Origin: Branchiostoma floridae
Taxonomy: Eukaryota > Chordata > Leptocardii > Amphioxiformes > Branchiostomatidae
Assembly (NCBI RefSeq): GCF_000003815.2
Contig: NC_049995.1
Location: 4,302,572 to 4,366,571 of the forward strand
Direction of reading: 5' to 3'
Length of the DNA stretch: 64,000 nucleotides
Shown here one piece after another: positions 14,978 through 26,466 of the stretch. The position numbers and the translations under genes were made by a program. Each line of letters begins with the position of its first letter. The first letter of the stretch is position 1. The notes under the pieces were generated by a model. That model worked only from the letters and a program-made list of their open reading frames with translations. It was not told where the DNA came from and searched no databases.

Positions 14978-15165
14978 TACTGTAAATGCATTTAAGTTCG
15001 CGGGGATTTAATTTCGCGTTAGCGGGAAAATGGAGTTTTCGCGGTGGTTTTAAGTTCGTGGTAGCGGCATAGACTGTAGTCTCTTACTGCCATGGAAAAA
15101 TGTTCGCGGTGGTTTTCAATTCGCGGTTCAGAAAAACGAAAACCGCAAACCGCAAACATTTTCTT
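14978..15165 (+). mobile_element. TACTGTAAATGC-family MITE, copy c
   Basis: Left end TACTGTAAATGCATTTAAGT, then GCGGGGATTTAATTTCGCG, centre AGACTGTAGTCTCTTACTGC, then GTTCGCGGTGG. The right end is lost after AACCGCAAACATTTTC. Confidence 0.8.
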
Positions 15166-15225
15166 CATCGATGATTCCTTTTATGCTTTCAGGGTGAAGA
15201 AATAAAGAGAAATCTGGGCCGTATG

Positions 15226-15262
15226 ACCTGACCTGACCTGACCTGACCTGACCTAACCTGAA
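15226..15262 (+). repeat. (TGACC)n short tandem repeat
   Basis: Seven consecutive pentamers, five CCTGA-type followed by a CCTAA variant. The minus strand reads overlapping AGGTCA motifs, the half-site of nuclear receptors, though the pentamer spacing is likely chance. Confidence 0.7.
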
Positions 15263-17256
15263 CGTTCCTGTGACCCTCAACTGGCAAACGGACATCCTGT
15301 AATCTCCAAACAGATGTTTGGGGTTACATATCCTCACATATTCTCTTTAATCATCTTTGTTGAAACGGGCAATAACGGGGCATTCGTAAAATATCTTGAC
15401 TCTTTCTCCCAACATCTGCTTGGAGATCAGACATTTGAAATTTTTGTTCGAGAACATACATCTCACACCCTAGAGGTCTGATACTATCTGAGAACTTTGG
15501 CGATATCAGAAGTTCTATCTCAACCGAAAAGCATTGACATCTCCTCAATGGCCAATTCAAAACACCAAATAAAAATAAACCTGCTTCCTTTCTTGTGCTG
15601 ATCCTGAAAGTTAATATCAAACTTGACACTTCCTCTGGAAAACAGGACATTGTTTGAAAAAAAAAATAGAGAAGAGTGACAAATTTGGAATTCATCTGCG
15701 AAAAAAGTTACCATTTTCCATTGTTTTTGACATAGAATGTTATCCTACTTACCAATACTGAATATCACTTGCATACTACAAAGAAAATTATTAACGTTAC
15801 TCTATCAATCCCTGTAAAATCAAATGCAATACTGAAAGACGACTGGAACCATTCCTTAATATTCCCTTATTGAAACAAATTCAAAGGTCAAACCTGAAAT
15901 GGCACCAATGAAAAGTGTCTGACCAATCTCATCCATTTATTTTATTTTTTGCCGGCTATAATAATAGTGATTTGTAGGTGATGATCTTCCCTTATGCTTT
16001 TTAGCTTAATCATTTCTTCTTCTTTTAAGAATCATATATCATGCTTAAGAAATCTTTATCTGGAGGTCAAGAATACTGCAAGTATTAAATTTGAAGTGGT
16101 CATCAAAAGTATATCTGAACATCCAAAATGTGGAAATCTCAACTAGGAAACACAGAAGGTCAGACATCGAAGTTAGGGCTGTCCATTGGCAAGCATGTTA
16201 TAATACACTGAAAGAAGGCTTAAAAAAAAGTGCTAACCCATATTTCAATCTTAATAATTCTTCTCCACCAGAAAGTCACTACGGTCTAGTTTATAAACAT
16301 TCAAAGAAAACCGGGGGTTGTTCGCCTCATTCTCCGAGAAAAGCTCACCCTATGAAAGAAACCTCACCTTTGACCCCTGTTCCCTCCTGATACAACCGGT
16401 AGCACCCTATAACTCAAATCTGTCCTGACACCAGCTAAACTGCTAAACTGAACAAATTTTGACCCAAACAGGAAAGATTAGGCCCTACCTGTCCCTTCTA
16501 ACTGAAATAGTCTCCAGATTGGGCAAAAATTTTCAAGGAAAAAAAGGATTTTCAAGGATTTTAAGTCACACCCAAATCGCAACGCAACTCTGACGTCAGC
16601 CCAGAACCGCCAGACTTACCCCTGAGTGCGGGCGTGGTACTGAAGACGATACGGGAGAAGAAATGCCAGGATATGTAGAGATTTTTCACAATCTATTTTT
16701 TTCTGTTTATTAGGCCGATCTTGTTATATGGATGACACCCCCTAAACAACCAAAACTGTTTTGAGCCTTTGAAGAAGATAATTAAAAAAAATTGCCTTCA
16801 CGGTGTCATCCCTGTATGAAAGGAGAGTGCAGATAATCATGACAATATGACATCTAAGTAGTCATGAAGGTACAAATGACTGAACACACTGAACATTGTG
16901 TACCAAGCAATAAATTCTATATTCCTGTTCTTTACATTTAGTCCTTTGGGTTTGGAAAACTTCACTCGATATATATGTGAGTGTAATTCATATATTGAAA
17001 CCAAATGGCCATCAATGAAAAGCTGATGAAAACTTGAATTGTTCTTTGCCTCTGGATTTAATTTGAAGTTAATTTATCACCCTCATTTCTTTAACCTGGG
17101 AATTAAGATAGTGAAAATGATGATATATGATATAATCTAAGACTGTTTAGATGTTGAAAACTTTAGTGCAAACAGTAATAAACATTACATTGCCTATCAG
17201 AACACACATTTAACTTTGTAGGCTAACTGTAAGCGCATCTATTTTTGCGTGTTAAC
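15263..17256. other. Intergenic DNA with decayed repeats
   Basis: A TCTCCAAACAGATG / CATCTGCTTGGAGATC pair near 15292 and 15414 marks a decayed palindromic element. A TAGGCCGATCTTG...ATGGATGACACC segment at 16712-16740 is a broken end of the 36131-36598 family. A 99-codon frame at 16091-16390 has no recognisable content. Confidence 0.4.
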
Positions 17257-17700
17257 TAGGGGTGGGTACCGGTACAGAAAATTCAGGTCCAGGTCCGGTT
17301 CAGGTCCAGAGGATAAGGTCCAGGTTTGGACCTGAACCTGGACCTGATTCAGTACGTAAGAACTTGTGAATGGACGATACTCAAAACAATGGTCCATTTT
17401 GCAACAAAAACATCTGTTTTGTGGAGTATTTGACTCCCAGTGGCGTTTTAAAATCCTACAAGGCTACTACCTCTGTACGATTGGCTGTAAAACTTGGTAG
17501 AAATGACTATAGACTATACTCTACTTCGCTGTTGCTATTTCCTTCACCGGTAAGCCCCGAAACGTGTGTATTATAATGTGTTCATTTTCCAATCGGTCCA
17601 ACATCCGGTCCACCCAATTTTTTCAGGTCCGGTTTTTCTGGACCGGTCCAATGAGAAAAACCGGTTTTGTACCGGTACATCGTACCGGTACCCAGCCCTA
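17257..17700. mobile_element. Non-autonomous hAT-like element, GGGTACCGGTAC ends
   Basis: Ends TAGGGGTGGGTACCGGTAC and GTACCGGTACCCAGCCCTA are inverse with one mismatch. The 8-bp target duplication GTGTTAAC is perfect at 17249-17256 and 17701-17708. The interior is rich in AGGTCCAGG and GGTCCGG blocks in both orientations. No transposase domain is present. Confidence 0.9.
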
Positions 17701-17990
17701 GTGTTAACAGTTATAGAACCGTGACCTACGCCGGTAAAAATGTCAACACTGCAGAACTATTTAACATCTTAAAGCTGAAACTTCGGTAATAGTGACCGTA
17801 ACATGTCCCTCTGTTAAAGTAGATATAAGAATCAAAGAATGAATAAATAAATTACGTATATGCGGAAATATGAACTGCTCATTCATTCTTTCGTCATATT
17901 AAATATTTGCGCATGCCGGTAGCGTAGACAGGCTAGGAATGTAACACAAGTCGTGTAATTGACATAAATAAGAAAAAGTATATAATTCGA

Positions 17991-18173
17991 GTGTTTTCCA
18001 CCGAAAGAAACACATTATTTCAAACAGTTGCCACTATTTCACCAAGCTTTCACCACCTAAATGATGACCAAAAGACTATATTTCTACTAAAAGCACAAAA
18101 TCCCGCCATCATACAGAACGTGGGACAGTTCATTAACCACTGCCTTCAAAGAAGAAGTCAAACCCGACAATAG
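17991..18173 (+). mobile_element. LINE reverse-transcriptase ORF C-terminal tail
   Basis: An open frame ends with HLNDDQKTIFLLKA followed by INHCLQRRSQTRQ and a stop. This matches the layout of the extreme C-terminus of non-LTR (CR1/L2/jockey-type) retrotransposon proteins: a conserved leucine-rich FLL segment, then a cysteine and basic end. 5' truncation is usual for such copies. Identification is from pattern memory only. Confidence 0.5.
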
Positions 18174-18313
18174 TATCCATAGTATCATGTAGTTGATTAG
18201 ACTTTAGACTGTATATGCAATTAGTCCTCGGGCATGATTTTGCAAACAAACATTAAACTATCATTACAGTGTGCCTCCTTGAAACTGGTTTGCCAAAAGA
18301 GCATGCAGACCTA

Positions 18314-18797
18314 CAGTCAAACCTGCCCGAGCGACCACCTCTTCTCAGCGACCACCTGGCCATTTCGACCGCTTTTTCTCGGTCCCGATTTATTTTCCCA
18401 TTGACGTAAGCATTAAGCGACCTTTTCTCAACGACCACCTGGCCAACGCGACCGCGACCGGCCCAAATTGAGAACCATAGCGACCGCATCATTTTCAAAA
18501 TTGAGGTTTTCATCGATTTTTTATGATAACTAGCGCGATTTTGTGCCGAAATCGGCCAGTTTGCGTCGAATTTTGGGTTAAATTTACAGTTTACAGTGTG
18601 CATGTTGTATTTGACATTAAAGACCTCGCTTCTTTGCGTGCGTGCAGTATGCTTGCTATTTGCCACTTAACACAACGGAAACCATTTATACATTGCATCG
18701 GGCATGTTTTGAGTCGATACTCTTCTCAGCGACTACTTGTCCAAATCGACCGCTTTTTTCCGGTCCCCCGGGTGGTCGTCTTGGGCAGGTTTGACTG
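18314..18797. mobile_element. pogo/Tigger-like MITE
   Basis: Ends CAGTCAAACCTGCCCGAGCG and GGTCGTCTTGGGCAGGTTTGACTG are inverse and are flanked by TA on both sides. GCGACCACCT repeats lie just inside both ends. A TA duplication with CAGT-starting ends fits the Tc1/mariner-pogo group. The 106- and 137-codon frames inside show no transposase motif. Confidence 0.75.
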
Positions 18798-18800
18798 TAT

Positions 18801-18891
18801 TCTCCAAGCAAAGGTTGAGTCGCGGAGCGGAGCTAGCTGGTAAATATCCCTACTGCTACTATATCTCCGCGACTCAACCTCTGCTTGGAGA
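18801..18891. mobile_element. Short palindromic MITE, CTCCAAGCA arms
   Basis: TCTCCAAGCAAAGGTTGAGT and CTCCGCGACTCAACCTCTGC plus TTGGAGA form inverted arms of about 28 bp around a small loop. It immediately follows the pogo-like element. Confidence 0.75.
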
Positions 18892-18903
18892 ATAATGCTG
18901 ACT

Positions 18904-19108
18904 TACTCTACAAGCAGAGGTTCGGCTCCGGCTGTTTTTGACATGTTTTAGGCGTTTTTGTTGGGCTTTCTGTTTCGTACTGTTTTCTTTATGTCTACAG
19001 GCAAAGCTTGGCCCGCAGACTGTAACGAACAGTACAAAACACTGCAGAAAGTCCGACAAAAACACGTCACAAAATAGCCGCTGGAGCCGAACCTCTGCTT
19101 GGAGAGTA
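18904..19108. mobile_element. Palindromic MITE, GGTTCGGCTCCGG arms
   Basis: Left arm TACTCTACAAGCAGAGGTTC, right arm GAACCTCTGCTTGGAGAGTA. Same inner layout as the copy at 7746-7932: GGCGTTTTTG on the left and AAAAACACG on the right. Confidence 0.8.
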
Positions 19109-19132
19109 GGCTCTTTTGACTGTGTTGGGAAG

Positions 19133-19275
19133 TACTCTCCAAGCAGAGGTTCGAGGGGGAAATCGCAACCTTTTTCTTATGGCTTTATGCGCCGTCTTTT
19201 TTCGACCAGCCTCCCCACCTACGGCACATAAGGGAAAAGCCGCGATTTTCCCCACCAACCTCTGCTTGGAGAGTA
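19133..19275. mobile_element. Palindromic MITE with 9-bp target duplication
   Basis: Arms TACTCTCCAAGCAGAGGTT and AACCTCTGCTTGGAGAGTA. The flanks GTTGGGAAG (19124-19132) and GTTAGGAAG (19276-19284) are 9-bp direct repeats with one mismatch. A 9-bp duplication is typical of Mutator-like elements. Confidence 0.8.
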
Positions 19276-19689
19276 GTTAGGAAGACAGGCGACGACTAGG
19301 GTTACAGCCAGTCATTCACCTTTCCCCCAGTAAGAGCTCTATTAAAAGGCCTGTCAATCCGGTTCGCACGTACTGCTACTGAGACGTTACTTGACACAGA
19401 GAAACCCCGACTGAGCTTTCAAACGTAACGATTCTTACTGGTTTGTGCGTGAGGTTACTTGACCTGTCTAAAGTGAATCGATGCGGTATTATGAGTATTG
19501 CAAAGTGTCGGGGGAAAATCGTACGAGATATATTATATTAAGAAAAGACATAGAAATGTTGTGATGATATATAGTGTCAACGTGTCATGTTCTATCTAAG
19601 ATAGTTTCTATTTGCATCTAAAACAGACCAATCTTAAATGGCCTTGAACTTGTGCTATTTCACTCATGGCCCAGTGCTCGGAAACTTGC

Positions 19690-19833
19690 ACTCTCCAGGC
19701 CAAGCAGAGGTTAGGCTTCGGCTGTTTTGACGCGTGTTTGGGGCGTTTTTGTCGGGTTTTCTATTTTGTACCAGACAAAAATGCCCGAAAACACGTTCAA
19801 ACAGACGGCGCCGAACCTCTGCCTTGAGAGTAC
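19690..19833. mobile_element. Palindromic MITE of the same CTCTCCAAGCAGAGG family, decayed
   Basis: ACTCTCCAGGCCAAGCAGAG and GCCGAACCTCTGCCTTGAGA with GTA are inverse. Inner motifs GGCGTTTTTGTCGG and ACAAAAATGCCCG pair. Flanks resemble CGGAAACTTG / CGGTAACTGG, a degraded direct repeat. Confidence 0.65.
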
Positions 19834-19848
19834 GGTAACTGGGTGATA

Positions 19849-19947
19849 CAGTGGAAGCCGCTTAATTGCACACCCAATTTGCCGGCGAATCCGTGCAATT
19901 GACCGAAGTGTGCGTTTATCCGACGTGCAATTAACTGGCTTCCACTG
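19849..19947. mobile_element. 99-bp pogo-like MITE, CAGTGGAAGCC ends
   Basis: Ends CAGTGGAAGCCGCTTAATTG and CAATTAACTGGCTTCCACTG are inverted repeats flanked by TA on both sides. Too short to carry anything but its ends. Confidence 0.8.
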
Positions 19948-20459
19948 TACTGGCTATCTGACACTGTACATGTTGTACTGTACGTGGTCACTACAGGTCC
20001 CCAAGCAAATCCAGTTTAGGTTTTACCTGTGATTTTGAGGTCTTTTGAACACATACAAGAGGGCTTAGAGCTCACGCAACAAATCTTCTAATAGAAAAAG
20101 CAACAACACAAAGAGTCGTAGAGGCATGAGTAAAACACCGAGCCGAATCATACATCTGCTTGGAGATTGAGTAGTCTAGCAATAGGCCGACCTCCCTGTT
20201 TGTTTGTTCTGTTTGTTTAAGAGGCGATTGAAAACAGTCTAGCCCTCGATGTTCCTTCCATGTATTGTATGACCCATGTATCTTCATCGATGCGCTTGTT
20301 GTGACTACTGTATCTTCTTATAAAAGTTATAACGTTATAACGAAGAAATGTAGAATCTTCGGCCAGGTAGGCCCTTGGGTAGGTGGAACTGTAGACCTCT
20401 ACAGTTTTAATAGCCATGTGTATAATCAAGTAGGTCACGCTGTGTGTTGTAATTGCTTT

Positions 20460-20760
20460 ATCGGCTGCTCCAATAGACTGGGAGGGAGCAGGGTGTGTCG
20501 GGGGCGTCGCCACGGGTCCAGCGGTGACTACAGCACCAAGCGGGCACCGACTGGACATGGTGCAAGCCACGGACCGGCCCTGGGTACGTGCACTCCCCCA
20601 GCACGGGACCAGGCAGTGATTCAATCAACGCGAACCAATCACGGCCCGACTGGGCCACTATCAGCCAATCATAACGTCAAACGTCATATACAAAGAGCCA
20701 ATCAGAGAGAGGGACAAATCTTTGATCTACGGGGGGCTGGAAAGGTGCCAGTCTGGGTAA
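20460..20760 (+). promoter_or_regulatory. GC-rich block with three evenly spaced CCAAT boxes
   Basis: CCAAT occurs in the same orientation at 20635, 20665 and 20698, that is 30 and 33 bp apart, with AACGTCAAACGTCAT (two CRE half-sites) between the second and third. Regular 30-33-bp CCAAT spacing is the pattern of NF-Y-driven promoters of G2/M genes in vertebrates. The block stands out from its AT-rich surroundings. What it drives is unclear; a possible first exon follows at 20857. Confidence 0.45.
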
Positions 20761-20856
20761 GGCGCCGAAGAATGAAGCATCAGTCGTAAGACTCTTATGC
20801 ATTGATCCTTTATAGATTAATGATAAGCAGATTGAAAATGTTTTAGAGAATGTGAT

Positions 20857-20909
20857 ATGGCGACTGGAGTCGTTTTGAATGGCCTTGTGGCGCACGCGGG
20901 AAAATTAAG
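20857..20909 (+). CDS. Possible first coding exon of an unidentified gene
   Basis: ATGGCG opens a frame reading MATGVVLNGLVAHAGKL and ends in AAG at a strong donor, GTGAGT, about 150 bp after the CCAAT block. No following exon with matching phase is convincing: the strong acceptor at 23815 would meet a stop at once. It could also be a non-coding exon with an upstream frame. The product is not recognised. Confidence 0.3.
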
Positions 20910-20944
20910 GTGAGTAGTTTCTTGTATTTCCCGCGACGAAGACA

Positions 20945-21659
20945 CGAGATCCAAAGACTCCCCGTGCCCGTGCTGTGAAATTGATGTTTGCACAACCGCC
21001 CTTATTGTGATTGAATCATTTAACCTTTTCTGGGTAATGTCTGCTTATGGATAATATAGGTCTAAGGTTATATGTCTGGTTGTACTTGCATTTTCTCTTT
21101 ACCGTACTTGGCAAGCTCAATTGAATCATAGACACAGTTTTGGATATGTTGTAACGTTACAGGACGTTCAATTAGATCTTTATGAATCAATTAATGAATT
21201 GTGTCTTGACCGAAAGGCCTATATAGCAAAACTTGAAAACAGTCTTTCGCCCAAAACTTCGCCAACAATTTTTTACTAGTAATGTCTCTGAAAATACATT
21301 ACCGGGAACAGGTGAATTAAAGGGAGACAAATTATGTTGCAAGAGCAGTCATTATCATGTATATGTGCAATCACCATATATTAGCCTCTGTATCTGTAAC
21401 ATTACATAGATATTACTGTAAGTTTATACTACCGCCCGTTTTTCTGTGAGAAACACTTCAAGGGTACCATTTTTTATAATGTTGACATTCACGCCAAGCT
21501 AGCTCTATGAGGACGTGACTTTAATGTTTGTATTGTTGCCTTTGTTGTCTTGGACGAAGTTCAGAAAATGTTGGCTAAGCACTTGGCGAACACGTGTTCA
21601 ATTCAAACACCTTCTACAATGTATTTGGTGCTAGGCACTACTTAATGTTACCTGGTCAG
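20945..21659. other. Non-coding stretch, nothing recognised
   Basis: AT-rich, no clear repeat or splice-bounded frame; presumably intron or intergenic. Confidence 0.4.
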
Positions 21660-21861
21660 GACGTAAATTGGGAAATTTTGCGATGGTTTTCATGTCACGG
21701 TAGGAAAAAGGGGTTGAAAATCGCGGTATTTTAAATTCGCGATTGAAATAATTTTGTAGTACAGTAGTCATCCATGGGAAACATTTTCGCTGTGTCGTGA
21801 ATTCGTGGTGAACAGGTTCAGTGAAAATAAAGTCACCGCGAATATTTTGCGATTTACAGTA
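21660..21861 (+). mobile_element. TACTGTAAATGC-family MITE, degenerate copy d
   Basis: Right end GCGATTTACAGTA and internal AAATCGCGGTATTTTAAATT, TTCGCTGTG and ACCGCGAATATTTTGCG identify it. The left end is decayed. Confidence 0.6.
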
Positions 21862-22580
21862 AACAGCTGCAGGCTTGCTCGACAGGACTTTGAATTCCTA
21901 GGCAAGGCCTCTTCCATAAATTCTTAGGACACCAATCGTTTGGGTATTAGGACTTTCTGTATGGTCCTGTATGTGTACAAATAGTTTGGGACGTTTTCCG
22001 GATTGCCAAATAACGTTATAGTTTTGATGGCACGTCACTCTTTCCCCTTGAATGTTTAACAATGAACAAATAACATCAGGCACTCAGTTGACAAAAGGGA
22101 TCAACCTGAAGATTCTTTCAAATCACACACTCACTATCCGGTTTATCGTCTACTGTAACCCCGTCAGACGACATGCTTAACGTTACAGATAAAAAATCTA
22201 AATAAAATCGATTTCAAGTATCTATCAAAAAGTTTTCCTCAGAAAATCGTTCTTCTTGAGCCAGTGGTCTCCAGAAAAAGCTTTTAAACCCCTTCCCATA
22301 TGTTTACCGTGTTCTTTTTTATGTAAAACAAACATGTGATCAGTGACAAGTGGATTGTTGTCTCGATATCACGCACGGCACACGCAGACGACAGGACAGA
22401 CAACCCTGGTCACGAGGTCACGGCCATGACTCTCGGTCCCAAGGCGTGACTGAAAAAACAAACAACCTGATTATCTCCTAGCAGATGTAGAAAGACATAA
22501 TTGTCACGTTCCTCAAGCTTTCAGCAGCACTTGGCTTTCCTCACGTTCGCCGATGGATATTATTGGACGCTTGGATACTG

Positions 22581-22781
22581 TCTAGTCTCCATAGCAGGCT
22601 CCCTGCAGGCCTTTTCCAAGTCTTTTTTTGGCTCATAATACACTTTTGCTGGCCATTTCTTGTCAAGCGACCCTTTACAAAAAAAAAGAGATGGCCAGCA
22701 AAAGTGTATCATCAAGGAGATTTTATCCTAATCAAAGCTCCTTGGTATTATGAGCCAAGAGAGCCTGCTATGGAGGCTAGA
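22581..22781. mobile_element. Palindromic MITE, TCTAGTCTCCATAGCAGGCT arms
   Basis: The outer arm TCTAGTCTCCATAGCAGGCT is inverted as AGCCTGCTATGGAGGCTAGA. Inner arms TTGGCTCATAATA and CACTTTTGCTGGCCAT have inverses too. One arm has an unmatched block of about 20 bases. Confidence 0.7.
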
Positions 22782-23814
22782 TACAGGAGGAACTGATACC
22801 TGGCACAGAATGATACGCAGACAAACACGGGGGTACACCCATGTTCTGACAACAATACATACACGTATCAAATCCCCCTTGGCTATCTCTAAACAGATCT
22901 TTTGTTTACGGAAAAATATTGCAACATTTCGGTCTGTTTCTTGCACACAACTAAGCAACCGTCGATGACACTTTTCTGCTTGGAGCATTCATTGGGATTT
23001 CATTTCAAATTAAATCCTTGCCATATTTCAGACAAATGTAACCCCGATTTTTAATATCTTTAATTCTGCACTCGAAACGTTTGAGAAACCTCCATGTAAT
23101 ACCGTGTACTTCTCACTATCGTAATAATACGTGCTAAGGATCGGGAATTTTACTATGACCGAGATCCTGGTTCAGTCAATTTTAGAAGGCCTAAGTTTTT
23201 TCTTCTTCTTAAATTCTATTCTATTTCTAGGACGCCATTGTTGATGATTCGTGACTCACCTCTGACCGGATAATAAGAGGGCAGGGTTTTTTATCGGGTC
23301 TGTTTGACAGCTTGATTATGATTTATACCTGTCATGTCATTAACCGACCCCCATCGATCATTTTATTCATTCTTTTGTTTATCAAAATTCATTACAGAAA
23401 CGGTGGAAATAACACAGGTTTAGGTCAACTTTAGGACATTGCAAGACCTTTTCGGTCTGTTTTTTAAGTGAAGGACAAAAAGATCGCGTTTTGGGCCATG
23501 GGGTATTTTGCATTTTAGCTTTTACCTATAGCCCGAAGGCGTCCCTATAAAATTGGCTTGTTTACCGTTTGCAAGGACACCGTATAGCTTAAGGGCAAGA
23601 GTATATGGTTGGCGCGATTCTAGATGTATACATTTCCCACAACAACCTATAACTTGTATTGTCGTATTCCAAACTGCAGAAGAAAGTTGCCTCCTCAATT
23701 TGCTCTATGTACTAGTACTGTGTTCCCTTCGTTGTATTGGCTTAACTTTGTCTTTTTTGGTTACTAAACTCGTCTGCATTCAAACTGATCTTCACGTGTC
23801 GCTTTTGTTTCAGG

Positions 23815-24032
23815 TGAAGGAGAGGCTCTACCTTACTTGGGCACTGAATGGATCCCCGAAATAAATCAAAGCCCATGGCAGGGTACGGCTCTACAAGCCG
23901 GGGATGATGAAACAAAACTATCTCTTCCTTGAAGAGTCGTACCTGGCTTTGGGTGCCGTCTTCACGTCGCTCACGGGCGCCTCCTAGCGGTTGGTTACGG
24001 CTCTGCTCTAACGAGGACTGCACCTGTACTGG
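23815..24032 (+). other. GC-rich exon-like segment, unidentified
   Basis: Follows a strong acceptor (CTTTTGTTTCAG). Frame 2 is open for about 39 codons. Another frame reads RVRLYKPGMMKQNYLFLEES then YLALGAVFTSLTGAS and a stop at about 23986, and a minus-strand frame is open as well. It may be the end of the gene starting near 20.86 kb, but the phases do not join cleanly. Not identified. Confidence 0.25.
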
Positions 24033-24698
24033 CGACGACTGGCAGCTTGCTGAGAATTTATTGCGTTAACGTTCATAGATAACGTCCTTGACAGAAACTT
24101 GTAAGAGAAACCGTGTAACAGCGCCACCCTGCAGAGAATAATTGTATTGCAGCATTCATCAGCAAACAGGATTTGAGGGATGACTATACTAGTGCTATTG
24201 TATGTTCAGATATTTTGCAACATAGCAACAAATTACATTTACTATCAGCAGAAACATTGTGATCAAATGAACCCTAATGGGGTCTGAAAAAGGCTTAGGT
24301 TCGGTAGACTGGAAGCCAGCCTCTGAGGCTTTATATATTGAACAGTTCCCAGGATCAGTGACGGCTCCATAAGCAGGGGCTGTGTGCCAGGCTAGCCCCT
24401 GGTTGTTGGGCCGATACCTGGCTTTGTGGAAAATACATCCTAAACTCAGTACACTGGAACAAGTATGGTAAATGCATTTCTGCTGTTGATTAGATGAATA
24501 AAGAGTAATAGATGTAGTTATTGTTCCATTTCCCACCTTGGTTTGTGGTTGCAATAATCCTTTGGTATACATATGTCCGAAAATAATTTCATCAGGTTGG
24601 TAAAATATAGGATATATGAGAATTCTTTTTCGCAACCAGTAAGTACCTACTGGTTAATGGTTCTGAAAAAGAATTCTCCTATATCGGGTATACATATG

Positions 24699-24869
24699 TA
24701 ATCTCCAAGCAGATTCCTCCGGTGGCATAAAACAGTAACATAAGCTAGGGAAGGACTTCACACACTTCACTTGCCACCGCGGTGGTAAATTTTACCCCTC
24801 TGCCGGCTGAAGTCCTTCCCCAGCTTATGTTACTGTTTTATGCCACCGGAGGAATCTGCTTGGAGATTA
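24699..24869. mobile_element. 171-bp palindromic MITE with perfect 9-bp target duplication
   Basis: Arms TAATCTCCAAGCAGATTCCT and AGGAATCTGCTTGGAGATTA; the inverted match continues far inside (CATAAAACAGTAACATAAGC). The flanks ATACATATG at 24690-24698 and 24870-24878 are identical. Shares CTCCAAGCAGA ends with the 19133-19275 copy. Confidence 0.88.
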
Positions 24870-24879
24870 ATACATATGA

Positions 24880-26466
24880 TCATGGTATACATATTGTGGT
24901 TGCGTTAAGACAGGGGTATTCATATGGGATGTTGAGAATGATTTTAAGATTGTACATGTCTGAATGTTTGCTGCTAAGATAATGACGGTAGTGCAATACC
25001 ATCTTCAGCAGCCAGAGGTACTCATTAAACAATCACATGTCCTGTATGTGTATAAAAATCTTTTGATAAACGTCAATTAAAAATTAAAAAAAAGATATAC
25101 TTTCTGGTCTCTCGTCTTTGTAACTAGTATTCCATTCCAAAAAAAAAAGAGGAAAAAAAGTTCTTATCAATGCTATCTACAGTACATACCCATTTAAGTT
25201 CTGCATATTAAACTATAAGACAAAGTAGAAGACTCAAAAAGTGTCCATACTTCAAGCACAATATAGAAACTGTAGCTTTAATTAGCTTATGGAGTCAAAA
25301 TAAGTGTCTTATTCTCTAAAGGACTGATTCTGAAGAAAAATCTGTGCACACAATTTGCATTTGTCTAAAATCTTATTCTGGCATAATTGTTACAATGTAT
25401 ATTAATAAAAAGACATTTTAGTTACATTTAAAAGCATTACACAAAATACAATACATCATTTAATAGCATAACAATTACAAAAATGTTATAATATATTAAA
25501 ACTATCACTATATCAACAGTTTTACATGTATGATGTTAAAAACTATGATAGGATTATTTTTACGAGGTTAGATATGTCTGCCACAAACATTAAACAACCT
25601 TTGGAGAAGACAAGACAAAAATAGGACCAGAATAACATCACAATAGTACTGTCATGGTACACTTATAAAATTACTTTCGCAGAACAAAATTTTTGTTACT
25701 AGTACCTTTTATCAGAAGGGATCTAGAATAATGCAATATTGAGGGTATCTGAGTAGAGTGCACTTTGGATAGTTCTGTTTTTTTAGACGATTATAGCAAA
25801 AATACTGTCTGCTGTACAAAGACTGTACAAGGATCTCTGTACACTTAGTAAAAGTTCAGCTTATTACAAGCGTATAAGACCAGCCAACACCAGTTGTTTT
25901 AATGGTAAGAAATAAGTTTGATTTCATGAATAACGTTCACTGTTTGGACCCCAAAACTTGGAGCAAAAAAGCATACATGTACAAATGTAGATTCATTTTG
26001 AACAACATACTTTATGCTGTATTAATCTCTTTTTTTTTTTTTACAATTTGGAGCTTTAATTTAAAATCTTGAATTGTGCAAATTTAAAAAACGTGTGAGG
26101 GAAAAAGAAACCTTCACTAAAAGTTGATGATCCAAACTTCCCATTGTGGTGGGAATATCAATTAACAGCATAATCAAGTTACATGATTGTAAAAGATTAT
26201 TATCAGCTACAAGTCCTGATTCAGATAGAGAAAAGGGGCTGCCAGTGTGCAGACATTCTTGGTGTTTTTCTGTGGCTTTCTTGTACTGTTTTCTGATCAC
26301 TCGCATTTCCCGACATGGCCGAACTTGATTGATATGCCAACCCTAGAAGTGCTCAAGCTCCGATATTAGAACACACAAGTGGTAAGAAAACTGCCGTGCA
26401 AAAAAGCCACAGAAAACTGCCAGCCAACCACAATGTCTGCACAGGAGGTTAGTGGTAACTATAAGG
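24880..26466 (-). other. 3' flank / probable 3'UTR of gamma-syntrophin
   Basis: AT-rich, no coding signal. No AATAAA on the minus strand was noticed close to the stop; an ATTAAA at 26055-26060 is a candidate poly(A) signal about 400 bases after it. Confidence 0.35.

Noticed and set aside
15226..15262. Nuclear receptor response element
   Set aside because: AGGTCA motifs arise from a pentamer repeat and overlap by one base, so they lack the spacing of a functional direct repeat.
18253..18843. Frames of 137 and 106 codons
   Set aside because: Contained in the pogo-like element, mirrored by its inverted repeats; no transposase catalytic motif.
20265..20789. 174-codon frame over the CCAAT block
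   Set aside because: Low-complexity GC-rich composition, opposite frames also open, and no splice signals matching it; better explained as promoter DNA.
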